64,000 nucleotides of DNA, from positions 13,263,282-13,327,281 of the forward strand of contig OX392536.1 of NCBI GenBank assembly GCA_947623455.1, read 5' to 3'. The notes under the pieces were generated by a model. That model was not told where the DNA came from, did not search any database, and worked only from the letters and a program-made list of their open reading frames with translations. The translations under genes were made by a program, and so were the position numbers. Below, piece by piece: positions 23,708 through 34,325 of the stretch. Within the stretch, counting starts at the first letter, position 1. Each line of letters starts with the position of its first letter. This DNA comes from Mimachlamys varia. Taxonomy: Eukaryota; Mollusca; Bivalvia; Pectinida; Pectinidae.

Positions 23708-23735
23708 CACGGACTTAGAAAATTCTAATTCCGTG
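23708..23735. mobile_element. Micro-palindrome A, 28 bp
   Basis: Arms CACGGACTTAG and CTAATTCCGTG (one mismatch) around 6 nt. Flanks ATTTCAC (23701-23707) and ATATCAC (23736-23742) agree at 6 of 7 bases. Confidence 0.7.
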
Positions 23736-24603
23736 ATATCACTATTGTTGCATGTAATGTAGAAAATGCTTACCCCGATAAATGTACTATTTCCATTCAT
23801 TATCTCATTTTATGGGTCAGTTATTCAACATACATTGTAACTCTTTAAACTACACTAATTACAATCAATAAACATTGGACATTAATTCATCACATGCAAA
23901 CTTTTTAAGATCGTCGTCATGTTACAGGCGATTCTAATTCTGTGGTATAACTATTCAATTTATAAAAAAAGTTCTTCTTATACCATATCTTGTTAATATG
24001 TGTAAAAATGCTTAAATGTTTATTTCTATGATGACGTTATTTGCTTCGTATCTTATGTATTATGACGTGATGTGATTTTGGTGCTAACACTTACTTTTAA
24101 ATCTTTATAGTCGAGAAATGTTTTAAGTTTGTACTCGATACAAAGGTTTAACATCGGCAGGGATCTGATCTTACAATTTTTATGGCAACACTTTTTTCTT
24201 AATAAAAAAAAAAACTGCAAAAGCGTGAATCTTTTTTAATTCTGTATTTTCGAAAAGCGAAGACATTATCGGATAATGCGTTGAGTTTAGGAATTATTTG
24301 AATATGAGATGGGATGGAGCGAGGTAAACCCCAATATGTGGCTGTAATTTTCATCTTTTATGTCATGTACAAGCTAAAGGCTGTGAAATCTGTAGTGCTC
24401 TAAATATATCTCACTTTTATCAATTTTGCGTAACGTAAGAAAGATCGCAACTTAAGAAAAATCGTAAGTTACGGGAGCCTCTAAGCTGTCGTAAGTTACG
24501 ACAGGATTTTAAACGTAACTTAAAATACGAATTTTAGTAAGCCAGACATTTCACTTAAGTTAAGGTTACGTGAATTCGTAACTTAAGTTGTAAAACTCAG
24601 CCC

Positions 24604-25117
24604 TGCAGGTACTAAATTTACACAGCCTTTTGTTCGATAGTCGACACAGGTAAATAGTCTCCAGGTACATGTTAATACACGACCTAAATAACTGATAATC
24701 GGTGTCACGCCATAATTATATAACACTAACATGTACATCTTCAATCGGTACGCTAATGGGCGGGGGTACCCGTTGTGATAACTATGTTCTTTTGCTAACA
24801 AGCCTGTCAAAAGAGAAACATATATTTCAACTATCACTAAGAAATCAAAGCTGTACGATATGCAATTTAATTCATTTATTAACTTTTGGCCTTACGGACC
24901 ATCAGTACATACATGGTATACATCATATAGTATACAACAGAAGTCAAGCATTAGATAGTACACATAGTAATTGTATCAGTTTATACATAGATGGCTTTCC
25001 CATTAATATTTGTTTATGCATCGAATACTTAAATTTTTGAAGGTATTCACATATACGTCACTGGTCTGGCATAATAATATGAAATTGTATTCATCCTCAA
25101 CTTCAGTAGTCAAATTT
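24604..25117. other. Interior of the 7.1-kb element
   Basis: A 112-residue plus-strand frame (24702-25040) and an overlapping minus frame show no recognisable domain. Nothing else. Confidence 0.35.
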
Positions 25118-25262
25118 CAATTCTTTTGATTTTTCTGTCAAGAGTTTCTTGTTAGTTACTGATCAGATTTACTTCGGTTTAGGCTTATTTTTGCATGGTT
25201 ATCAATTGTTTTTTTTTCAGAATCTCGAAAGATTTCCTGGAGTTACATATATTGGGCATTTA
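25118..25262 (+). mobile_element. MITE fragment, TAAAGGCCC family
   Basis: Right-hand part only: from 'ttcttttgatttttctgtcaag' through 'ttatttttgcatggttatcaa' to 'acatatattgggcattta'. Same orientation as 16737-17128. Confidence 0.75.
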
Positions 25263-25512
25263 AAACGAATTTTTCTAATTCTTAGCTAATATTATTGTAA
25301 GAAATAATGTTACTACCTTGCTGTGATATTTTTCAGCAATTTTGTCGCAATAATAGCTTTTATGAGCTACTGTTTCTCTATTTCGATATATATGACTGAA
25401 AATAGAATTTAAGCTTTTTCTTATAACATTGCATTAAATATTATATAAATATATGAGAAATATTTTGTTCATAACTATTACTATATTTCAAAGCATGCTG
25501 TTAATGTATTTC

Positions 25513-26420
25513 CTCAAATGACGTAGTAGATATAGTTATTTCAAATGACGTAGTAGATATAGTTATTTCAAATGACGTAGTAGATATAGTTATTCCATCA
25601 CGTAGTATATATAGTGATTTCAAATCATGAAGTTAATATAGTTATTTCATCACGAAGTATATATAATTATTTCAAATGACGTAGTAGATATAGTTACTTC
25701 ATCACGTAGTATATATAGTGATTTCAAATCATGAAGTTAATATAGTTATTTCATCACGAAGTATATATAATTATTTCAAATGACGTAGTAGATATAGTTA
25801 CTTCATCACGTAGTATATATAGTGATTTCAAATCATGAAGTTAATATAGTTATTTCATCACGAAGTATATATAATTATTTCAAATGACGTAGTAGATATA
25901 GTTACTTCATCACGTAGTATATATAATTATTTCAAATGACGTAGTATATATAGTTACTTCATCACGTAGTATATATAGTGATTTCAAATGACGTAGTAAA
26001 TATAGTTATTTCATCACGTAGTATATATAGTGATTTCAAATCATGAAGTTAATATAGTTATTTCATCACGTATTATATATTGTTATTTCATCACGTATTA
26101 TATATAGTTATTTCATCACGTAGTATATATAGTTATTTCAATTCATGAAGTTAATATAGTTATTTCATCACGTAGTAAATGATTATTTTTCAAATCACAT
26201 AGTAGATATAGTGATTTCATCACATAGTTAATTAACTTGTTTCATATCATGTAGTGAATTTTTTTTTTCAAAACCTAAAGTTATTATTGTTATTTCAAAT
26301 CACGTAATAGATATATTTTATTTCATCACATAGCTAATACATTTGTTTCATATCATGTAGTGAATATAATTATTTCAAAACCTAAAGGTATTATAGCTAG
26401 TTTAAAACATGCAGTCAATG
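25513..26420. repeat. 26-28-bp minisatellite in ~104-bp blocks
   Basis: Basic unit TTTCAAATGACGTAGTAGAT followed by ATAGTTA, alternating with TTTCATCACGTAGTATATAT variants. Four-unit blocks of about 104 bp recur at 25672, 25776 and 25880. Units decay toward the right end. Many units contain TGACGTAG. Confidence 0.85.
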
Positions 26421-27167
26421 TGAATATTTATTCCAAATAAAATAACTCAAAATCTGTGTAGGGAATGTGTGATTAAGCTAGGTTATTGATGAGAATATAT
26501 TTAGATAAATACCAATTACCATTTATTAAATATATTTTAAAAAAAATGGGGCTTAAGAAAGCAGGGTCCGCGATCCCAAGCCCTGGGTGCACATAAATGT
26601 GTAGCTGATGCTTTCGACATTGAATATCTACAAATTGATTTACAAAATTGTATTTTCTATAATCTAATAACATTTATATATCTAGTGTTCTGGTGTTTTT
26701 CCCATTTTTTTTCTTTTATTACATATTTTGTACAGTTTACAATTTTATTTGCTTGGTGCACGTATACATGTAATGCATTTAGCAAAACGTTTTTTTTTAT
26801 ATATATTATGTAATGTTTACATTTGTATATTTCTAATGTTAGTAATGTTTATATTTCTAGCGATATTTTGATTATTATACATTTTATAAGCTATATTTTA
26901 TTTGTTTGTTTATATAATAAAACGTTAATTTCGTTTACTTCGTTGTGTCATCTTTTCAACAATGGTGTGCGTACTAGTATTTTATTCAGCGATTTGTTTC
27001 TACAGCTTCGAGCTTGCATACGATTGTACACTATACATTGTACGAGTTTAGGAATAAGTTCAAATGGTATATGTAGTTAATGTGATGACAATTTAATTAG
27101 ACATTCATAACTTAACTCAAAATAAAAAAAAATAGCGTCAGATGAATGCGTTATTTGTATGTTTAAT
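26421..27167. other. Interior of the 7.1-kb element
   Basis: AT-rich. Frames at 26473-26673 and 26823-27080 have no recognisable domain. Confidence 0.35.
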
Positions 27168-27187
27168 CACGGACTTGCAAATCCGTG
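27168..27187. mobile_element. Micro-palindrome A, 19-20 bp
   Basis: CACGGACTTGCAAATCCGTG, flanked by GTTTAAT (27161-27167). On the right is TTTAAT, or GTTTAAT if the last G of the palindrome is counted (27187-27193). The shortest member of the family. Confidence 0.65.
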
Positions 27188-27369
27188 TTTAATATTTGGT
27201 TAATATTTCTTAAATATTTCTAATAAAACATTTTCTGCAATCATTACCAAAATAAGTGCATTAAAGTTAATATAAGGTGTGGACCTGAATGATTTGGCTC
27301 CGTTCAGCTTTTTTGCTTTAAATTGTATCAAAGACCGCTGCTATGTATTTAATTTGCTCTAAATAACAA

Positions 27370-27494
27370 TAAATATTCTATTTCGACTCCGTTTCGGTCC
27401 CGATTCGGTCCGTTTCGGTCCCGTTTCGGTCCGATTCGGTCCGTTTCGGTCCGATTCGGTCCGTTTCGGTCCGTTTCGGTGATTCGTCGCACCC
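27370..27494. repeat. Right terminal array of the 7.1-kb element
   Basis: Units CGGTCCGTTTCGG and CGGTCCGATTCGG, inverted relative to 20425-20545, ending GATTCGTCGCACCC. A 135-residue minus-strand open frame here (27349-27756) owes its TETDRNGPNR repeats to this array. Confidence 0.85.
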
Positions 27495-27503
27495 CGCCAA
27501 AAG

Positions 27504-27831
27504 TGTTAGGCCTACTGTGAACGGGAAGGTCTGAAAGGTAAGCCACGTGTTTATTAGTCATTTTATTATTCAAATCTATATTTAAGTATCTTGTCCGGTC
27601 TTTATAACGATTCTCTGCTGTGTGGACAGTTTTTTCGTCGTATATATTCCCTCTAGTCTCTAAACGTGAAAATTGTAAAGATAACAGTAGGCCTATAATC
27701 CTACATGTATGTAAACAAACAACTTTAGGCCTAACGACGTTAACGCGCCAATTCAATTTCTTCGCGATCAGTTGAAAGTGCCATACAGATCATCATTGAT
27801 GGCACACTATAGATAATGAATAAACTATTAT
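27504..27831. other. Unassigned stretch outside the element
   Basis: Host-side flank of the 7.1-kb element; no gene recognised. Confidence 0.35.
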
Positions 27832-28190
27832 ATGTCGGAAGAGGAAACTCAAAGAAAATCTAACCTAAGTGCAGCAAGGGAAAAAACTTTTTTAATAAGA
27901 ACAGTAAAATATTGGAACAGCCTACCTGAAACTATCGTATCCGCGCCCAATATAAACGCTTTCAAAAACTCTCTGGACAAGCATTGGAAAAGTAATTTTT
28001 ATAACCACACAGCTGAAATAACCATATAAAACATGTGTAGTATACTGCACTGAAATTTTTAGTATTGTGTACATGCTTATTTTTAATATGTGTTCTGTAT
28101 ATATATATATCAATATCTGTTTTTTTAGTGTGGTATAGATCGAGGACTATAAAATGTCCTGCACCAGAAATAAACGTATCTTATGTCAAC
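27832..28190 (+). pseudogene. LINE polymerase C-terminal end
   Basis: A 65-residue frame reads REKTFLIRTVKYWNSLPETI then APNINAFKNSLDKHW. The 'F..RTVKYWNSLP...APNxNAFKxxLD' pattern is the usual C-terminal end of CR1/L2-like non-LTR polymerases. The coding stops at 28029. A 3' untranslated stretch with AATAAAC follows to about 28190. The rest of the element is missing (5' truncation). Confidence 0.65.
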
Positions 28191-28443
28191 GATATATATT
28201 CGGCTATGAGTTGTACTGGTATTTACATAATCTTGCGTTGATGATTTGTTTTGTGTTATGTCTAAGTCTGTGATTATGTAATGGGCCCAGTGTATGTACA
28301 TTTTTGTACATGTATATAGGCTTACATGTACATGCTCAGTCGCAGCAATGGCCCAGTGTCAAGTTACAGTGTACACTGTTTATTAAGTTTCTGTAATTGT
28401 AAACTATTCCTTAAATTTACATTATATTAATATACTGGTAAGG
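28191..28443. other. Unassigned stretch
   Basis: Short spacer with no recognised feature. Confidence 0.35.
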
Positions 28444-29279
28444 CAGGGATGTAAAAATGTTTTTCAGTGTACTAGCCCAGGGCTAGTAGGCACTAATAAT
28501 CTACTAGCCTGAAAAAAAATCTGCCAGCCTGACAAATATCTAATAGATCTAGCCTTATTTTTATTTATTTTATTTATTTTGAGAGTTTTACGTCCTCACA
28601 TGGCCTTGCGGCCTTCTGTGGACGAGAAGATCTAGCCGACAAACGATCTCTTATATATCTCAAAAGAAATGTTTTCCTTTAAACAGAATTAAATTAATTT
28701 GAACTCGTTATTCATCAACAACATATCTAATTAATTAACATTTAATTAAACCCTAAATGTTATCAAAAATTGGGAAAAAAAATGTTTTCCACTTCCTGAA
28801 AATTGGTCTGGATTCCGGTTTCACTATAATAAAGCATCATAAACAAACATGGCTGACTTGCCGATATTTGCAGAGATGAACTTTATTTCTGCACCCTTCA
28901 TGCTTAAATCAAATAAAAGAGAATGATTTGGAACCTAAAGGGCCATTTTGGTGGTCAGTATACAATAGACTTTCAATTTTAACTCAGCTGTGAATGGTTC
29001 TTACAATCACACAAAATGCACATGTCTTTCATAATGATGCTCAGTTACGGCGAGAATGACTTAGTGTTCCAATACATTTTGTAGTGAAAATACCAAGGAA
29101 ATAACAGGTTGAAAAAGTAAATTGGTTACTTTTATGATGATAAAATAGAACAGAAGCAATTTTTTCTAGTCCTGACATGATAAAAAGGTCACTATAGGCT
29201 AGTAAGCCTCTAAATTTCACTAGCCATAGCTGAAAATCTGGTAGCCCGGGCGTCGGGCTAGTGGATTTTAACACTCCTG
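28444..29279. mobile_element. hAT-like element, CAGGGATG end
   Basis: The left end is CAGGGATGTAAAAATG and the right end, reversed, CAGGAGTGTTAAAATCC. Subterminal palindromes GCCCAGGGCTAG (left) and GCCCGGGCGTCGGGCTAG (right) and repeated ACTAGCC motifs are typical of hAT ends. About 836 bp with no transposase. The flanking 8-mers do not match clearly. A 73-bp retroposed insert lies at 28555-28627. A left-end relative without that insert is at 46640-46755. Confidence 0.65.
28555..28627 (-). mobile_element. 73-bp SINE-like insert, 10-bp duplication
   Basis: Reading on the minus strand: a body with GTGAGGACGTAAAACTCTC followed by an (AAAT)n tail. It is flanked by the perfect 10-bp repeat AGATCTAGCC (28545-28554 and 28628-28637). 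The homologous site at about 46722 reads ATCTAGCTGACAAACG without the insert. It is a relative of the insert at 17447. Confidence 0.85.
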
Positions 29280-29334
29280 TAAAGTGATCCCTCAATTTTT
29301 TCTTGTTACAAAAAGCTAAAATATATCATTCAGA

Positions 29335-29905
29335 AAGCTACATCAATGGTACTGGCAATATATTCAGGGCTTCTTATATTAATGCGCAAGAACTAGGAAG
29401 AAGAACACTGTTGTATGAAAACATTTTGGTCCTATATATATTAAGCAAAAAAGAACAGTATATCATCTCTTAAAGTAGAAGGGAAATTAATACATGATCC
29501 TGTCGACAAAGCACATGCTTTAAATGGATCAATTTCAATCAGTTTTTGGAGAAAAATGTAACATTTCTGGAGAACAGGTCTTCAATCAATGCCTTCCCAT
29601 TCCGAATTTCCAGTCATGCCTGATGTTACCATCACAACAAAATGTATTGCCCAGCTTTTGCGTAATCTAAATCCAGGTAAAGCAGCAGGTCTGGGCGGTG
29701 TGAAACCTATAGTGCTGAAAAACTTTCTCTCGAGATTCCCCTAATCCTACAAATAATTTTTAATAAATCACTAAATTCTGGCAAAGTCCCAAAGGATTGG
29801 AAGCTAACTTATATGTGTCACCTAATAGGGTATATATAAAAAGGTCCTAAATGAAAATTATAGGCCAATATCATTAACCTGTGTATGCTGTAAAATCCTA
29901 AACCC
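29335..29905 (+). pseudogene. LINE reverse-transcriptase fragment
   Basis: With several frameshifts the plus strand reads LKVEGKLIHDPVDKAHAL, then LLRNLNPGKAAGLGGVKP, VLKNF, IFNKSLNSGKVPKDWKLT and finally NYRPISLTCVCCKIL. This is the entry and first blocks of a non-LTR reverse transcriptase (the L-N-P-G-K-A-x-G and N-Y-R-P-I-S-L-T motifs) in normal order. The catalytic blocks further on are absent; sequence after 29905 is unrelated. Confidence 0.75.
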
Positions 29906-32037
29906 CACAAGCTCAATCCAGAGCTATACAAGTTTTCACCTCAAGGTGAACATCTGTTTAAGTACCCGTTAATACGCTTAGCAAAGACAGCGGTACCGTA
30001 GTACCATAGTGTCCATGACACTACACCTCTATATTACAACTGAGGTATCTATGTCTTCCTGAAGCACGCACCGCGGCTACACATCGTTGTATTCCCTTGA
30101 CACAAGCCTGAGTGATGATGGATTCGGTAGTAAGGTTGTACGGTGTTGACATCACGTCTGGTCCTGACTGGTTAAAGGGTTTTGGCCACGATTTCGAAAA
30201 TCTTTAAAAAGTTATGAAACTTGTAGTACATTTCAATAAATAATGATTACGTAGCCCATCAACGAGCATTCGATTGTGTCCCTGGATCTAGATATTGACA
30301 GTCAAAGTTGACCGCTCCCGATGGCGAGAATTTTAATGAGCTGACCGGTCACGTGGTACCTGTGACGTCATTGAGGCACAACTGATCATGATCGACTCAG
30401 GTTAACTTTTACGAAGAAAGTTTAGTAGAAAAACGCCTATTGATTTTGACATGTAAGTCGATCTTGATTGTTGTTTAATTCTATTGATTAAAAAATAAAA
30501 TACCTTGAAAAAAATATAGATATGTAAATTTGTAAACTTAAGAAAGGAAATAGGAAACATTCTGTTGTGAGTGTGTATTACACATCCACCGCATCTGACA
30601 CCGATCACATCTGGATCAAATTTTTAAAATTTCCATCGCCAATCGACAAATTTATGTGGCACTCCGCATAGCCAAAACAAAAATCTTACTGTCTGCGGTA
30701 TGACGAGTTATGACATTATGTCAGATCTCTTAAATCAAACATCTTCCCGTTGCATGTAGCGAAATATACTCATCTGCCCTCCATTTTTAACTATTTACTG
30801 TTTTAGATATTCACACGCCTGACTTAGAGGCATGGTGAAACATTGACAAAATTAACAATTAAATTGGATTCAAGCATGCAGTAAAGGTAAATGTTACTTG
30901 GTATATTGTCACAAAGCAAAAACTGTCCATTCCTATCACGATAAATTGTTTTTAGCGATTGCCAGTTTTCCATTTTTGCGCGAATGTATAGCATGTGAAA
31001 AGAAGTTCTTCGGCACTTCCGGCAGTGTTTTTTTAGGTAATTTAATGATTTTGAAAGAAATGTCAACAAAGTTTAATTTGTGTTGTATAAATTCTGATGA
31101 AATTCGTATATATAATACACTTCCGCGTGGATCGGACAGTATAAACTCACTGATTATACCGATTCGTTCTCGGCTTCGCACCTGTAAAACATCGCTAGCG
31201 TAAATTGTTGCCATCGTAAACATGTGTGGCAGTTGAGGCACATTGGTATCATAATACATTTCTCAAACTTAATTAGTAATTAGGTAACCGTATCGTAAAT
31301 GTATATTACGTTATGTCGGTGTTATTATTTTAACTTTATACATTTATTTGACACGAAACTTACATTTACATGACAAATGGCCTATTTAATATAATAAATA
31401 ATGCCCCTATATTGCCCCCACGAGATACAGGTAACTACTTTTACCTGAACTGGAAAACAGCATGCAATGGACAACATTTTTTAGAGGGGGTACCTGTGCA
31501 TTTCTCCCTGATACTCGGATTTACAGAATAATATCGAAATTGTAACACTGGGTTATCAATATATGAACATTGAAGTAACTTTGTATTATTTTTTTGAAAT
31601 GTTTCAAATAACTATATGAAACATATTTGCGCACTTCCATTTCGATATTATTTACTGAATATTTTTTTCCTAAGTACATGTACAGATTATTTTAATTTTG
31701 GGGGCTAAACTGCATTTTATATCAATATTTAACATAATGGCATTAAGCGTATGCCATGTATTGGAAGGAAACATTAAAATTTCAATATAACCATTTTCAT
31801 CCAGGTAACAACCAATATGGCTGTACCTAGTCCTTAAACACACTGAAATGGTGAAAAAATCACCAATTATCAAAAATTATGAGATACAGTATAAAGATAA
31901 AGGTATGGGTGTAGGAATCACTGCATCATTATAATTATCAACTTAAATATATATGATAAATCTTACTATAAAATATTAGTACATCACGTGACTGAATACT
32001 GCCTTCCCATTGGCTACACACATGGGTACTATGAAGT
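29906..32037. other. Unassigned 2.1-kb stretch
   Basis: The least repeat-like part of the window. Overlapping open frames at 30898-31203 (plus, 101 residues) and 30936-31259 (minus, 107 residues) are not recognisable. On the minus strand, MATIYASDVLQ followed by CAG/GTGCGA could be the end of a short first exon, but this is weak. One TGACGTCA octamer lies at about 30362. Confidence 0.35.
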
Positions 32038-32398
32038 GATAGTGCCCACTCACCCGGGCACTATCAAAGGCGCGATGTTCAATGTGAATCTATTATGATG
32101 TCACTATTGCGTTACGTCACTATTACGTCGTGCCACTGTTCTGCTTGAAAATGGCTGACTCTTGGAAACGACCCAAAGCTGGCAATGGTTCATTACATTA
32201 AAAAGTGTTTTGCTGTATACATATGTATCTAAATTAAAGGGTGATGTACTAAACCCATTATGGCCCTGTTTAGTCGGCACTATTGCCTCATAGCATGGTC
32301 AAGTGATGAAATAGTGCCCTCGCCTTCGGCTCAGGCACTATCCCATCCCTCGACCATACTATGAGGCAATAGTGCCCTCTCAATAGGGCCATAATAGA
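32038..32398. repeat. Nested GGCACTAT hairpins
   Basis: A small hairpin at about 32039-32069 (GATAGTGCC...GGCACTATC). A larger inverted repeat runs from about 32258 to 32398: outer arms ATTATGGCCCT and AGGGCCATAAT, middle arms GGCACTATTGCCTCATAGCA and TACTATGAGGCAATAGTGCC, and an inner hairpin ATAGTGCC...GGCACTAT. It has the form of a short foldback element. Confidence 0.7.
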
Positions 32399-33000
32399 TA
32401 ATTATGCTCCAGCTGTCATTTAAATGCAAAGATGTATGTTTCAGATAGCCCCTATCATAAATATATGTGTCAAGTTTTTTCCTTTTAAATTTATATACTA
32501 GCTATTATTAGTCTGTAAGATTCAACGTAAACTTTTCTAACAAATATATATAATTATCAAAAATGACACAGACACATAATTAATGCTATCACTCCATCAA
32601 GGGAGCTCTTGAGACTTATATATATACATGTATATATATATATATTAAGCACGGGTACAATTACGACAGGACATTCACATTTTAACCTTCGGATCAACAA
32701 CACTAAATGTATATGATACATTGTGTTTAATATATTATAAGAAACACGGAAACACAAATGACGAAGGGAGACAATTTTTTGACTCGTGCCCTATCCGATA
32801 TATATATAAAGCCTGTATTACTTAAGTAACAGGTCATTGTAGTTTGAAATATTCATTAAAATGTTTAATCTGATGAGGCCAAACTGAAGTAATTATGTGT
32901 GTGTATTTCCTGTTTCAGCTAAAATAAAATGGAATTGATGGGAAGGAGTACAGGAAAAACATTTCATTATAATGTCACCTTGAGAAGCCGCTTCATTCTG
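32399..33000. other. Unassigned stretch
   Basis: AT-rich, TATA runs near 32620-32645, nothing coding. Confidence 0.35.
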
Positions 33001-33640
33001 TGAAAAAAAATTGTGGCCCCATTAAGGGGGAAATTTGGGTAAATCCTCAAAAATCTAATTTTCATGAACCCATTGTCAGATTCATTAAAATAAAAAATTC
33101 GTGATTTAATGGTAGAATTCAACGAAATTTTAATATTTGTTTTTTAATGAAATATTTATCAAAATTTAATGAAACCAGCATGCAGTAGTTAGATTGGCTT
33201 CATATTTGATACTAATGGTCCTTATATTAGGGCTAGTGTCTACAAAATTTGCAAATGAAAATGGGGCCAAAAGGGGCACTCTATTTGGTCAATTTCAACC
33301 AAATTTGGTAGAAAGTATTCTCTAGTGAAGGAGATACATGTTTGTGTGGAAAAAAGTGGTTATGCCCCTTTGGGGCCCATAAGGGAGCAAAAAGGGGCCA
33401 CAGGTAAAAAACAAAATCTTGTTTGAAGGACTTCTTCTCAAGAAAACTGGATGGATTTCAACCAAATTTGACAGGAAGCATCCCCATGGGAATCCACTTC
33501 AAAGTTTGCTAATAAACAAAGTGTGGCCCTATTAAGGGCCAGAGGTCCCAATTCAAGTTTACGCCCTAACAAAAGCAATATTATGCCTCCATAAGCTGGC
33601 TTGTAATCTATTTCAAATTTCGTAATGGTGGTAGCCAAAT
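33001..33640 (+). repeat. Decayed core units of a tandem-core element
   Basis: Three or so diverged units with 'gtggcccca.taaggg', 'ggatttcaaccaaatttg.caggaagcatcc', 'ggggcccataagggagcaaaaaggggcc'. No head or tail. It resembles the cores of type-1 and type-2 elements. Confidence 0.5.
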
Positions 33641-34325
33641 GCCAACTAGTATGGTTGTCATGCTATTAATTCCTTTTACACATCCAGTGATTTTTTTTGC
33701 CCTATCTTACCGCCGAATATCTGCTGTTTCCCCTAGGCAAAAAATGTTGTATTTTCCCAAAATTGAAGTGGTATTTTCCCAATTTGACAAGTGTAAATAA
33801 GTTACGTTTTTTGTCACTTTTCATCAATAAAGAGTGCTAAATAAATCCACTACTTTAGAAAGGTGTAATACTTGAACAAATAAGAAAAAATAGCAGTAAT
33901 GATACAACTTTAATACATTTCTTCTGTGTTTTAAACTTTGAAATGAAGTGTGGGCGAAGAGGTAGTTGTATAAATAGCTCTGTCCATGGAGCCATTTTCT
34001 TAACTTTGAGATAGATAAAATACACCCTTTTGCAATCCAAGCATGAAAATAGATCCTATAAATAGTGTACTTACTTTTTTCTTGATTGTATATACTTTTA
34101 TGAGACATTAGGACAGATGTCTTTCAGCAAAAACGTCTGTATTTATAAAGGGGAAGTTCGGTATTCAAACTAAAACCGGACCCGGACGGACCCGGATTTC
34201 AGGATTTGAAAAATAAATAAATAAGATCAATCTACTTAAAAATTTCTATAGCCATTAAATTACAGCAAACAAACAATAGTTATCAATACAGTATTATTAT
34301 ATTTTATAATTATATTTTGCTTTTT
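33641..34325. other. Unassigned stretch
   Basis: Overlapping frames at 33824-34108 are low in complexity and unrecognised. It ends in TTTTT (34321-34325), the bases seen before the intact type-1, type-2 and type-4 heads in this window. Confidence 0.35.

Larger units (their letters stand above)
22997..24603. mobile_element. 1.6-kb foldback element
   Basis: The ends are inverted repeats starting GGGCTGAGTTTTAC and reaching AACTTAAGTTACG. Inside each end are several further copies of CTTACGAATTTCGTAAG-like palindromes and CGTAAGTTACG (23020-23160 and 24425-24590). The interior (23160-24425) is non-coding and carries a pair of TGACGTCA octamers and a micro-palindrome A. Target duplication could not be decided. 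Confidence 0.75.
20410..27494. mobile_element. 7.1-kb inverted-repeat element, 9-bp duplication
   Basis: The left end is CGGTGCGACGAATCACC and the right end, reversed, GGGTGCGACGAATCACC. Both lead into arrays of CGGACCGAAACGGACCGAAT-type units (20425-20545 and 27375-27478, inverted). The perfect 9-bp direct repeat CGCCAAAAG flanks it at 20401-20409 and 27495-27503. A 9-bp duplication with long repeat-filled ends suggests a Mutator-like element. No transposase is recognisable inside, so this copy is non-autonomous or decayed. Later insertions inside: 22997-24603, 23708-23735, 25118-25262, 27168-27187 and the array 25513-26420. Confidence 0.75.

Noticed and set aside
24702..25040. 112-residue plus-strand frame inside the 7.1-kb element as a transposase
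   Set aside because: No DDE-like spacing, zinc finger or other feature; composition fits random AT-rich sequence.
27349..27756. 135-residue minus-strand frame with TETDRNGPNR repeats
   Set aside because: Its repeats come from the terminal array of the 7.1-kb element and the rest has no domain.
30936..31259. 107-residue minus-strand frame as a host exon
   Set aside because: No recognisable domain, weak donor, and an equally long frame on the other strand.
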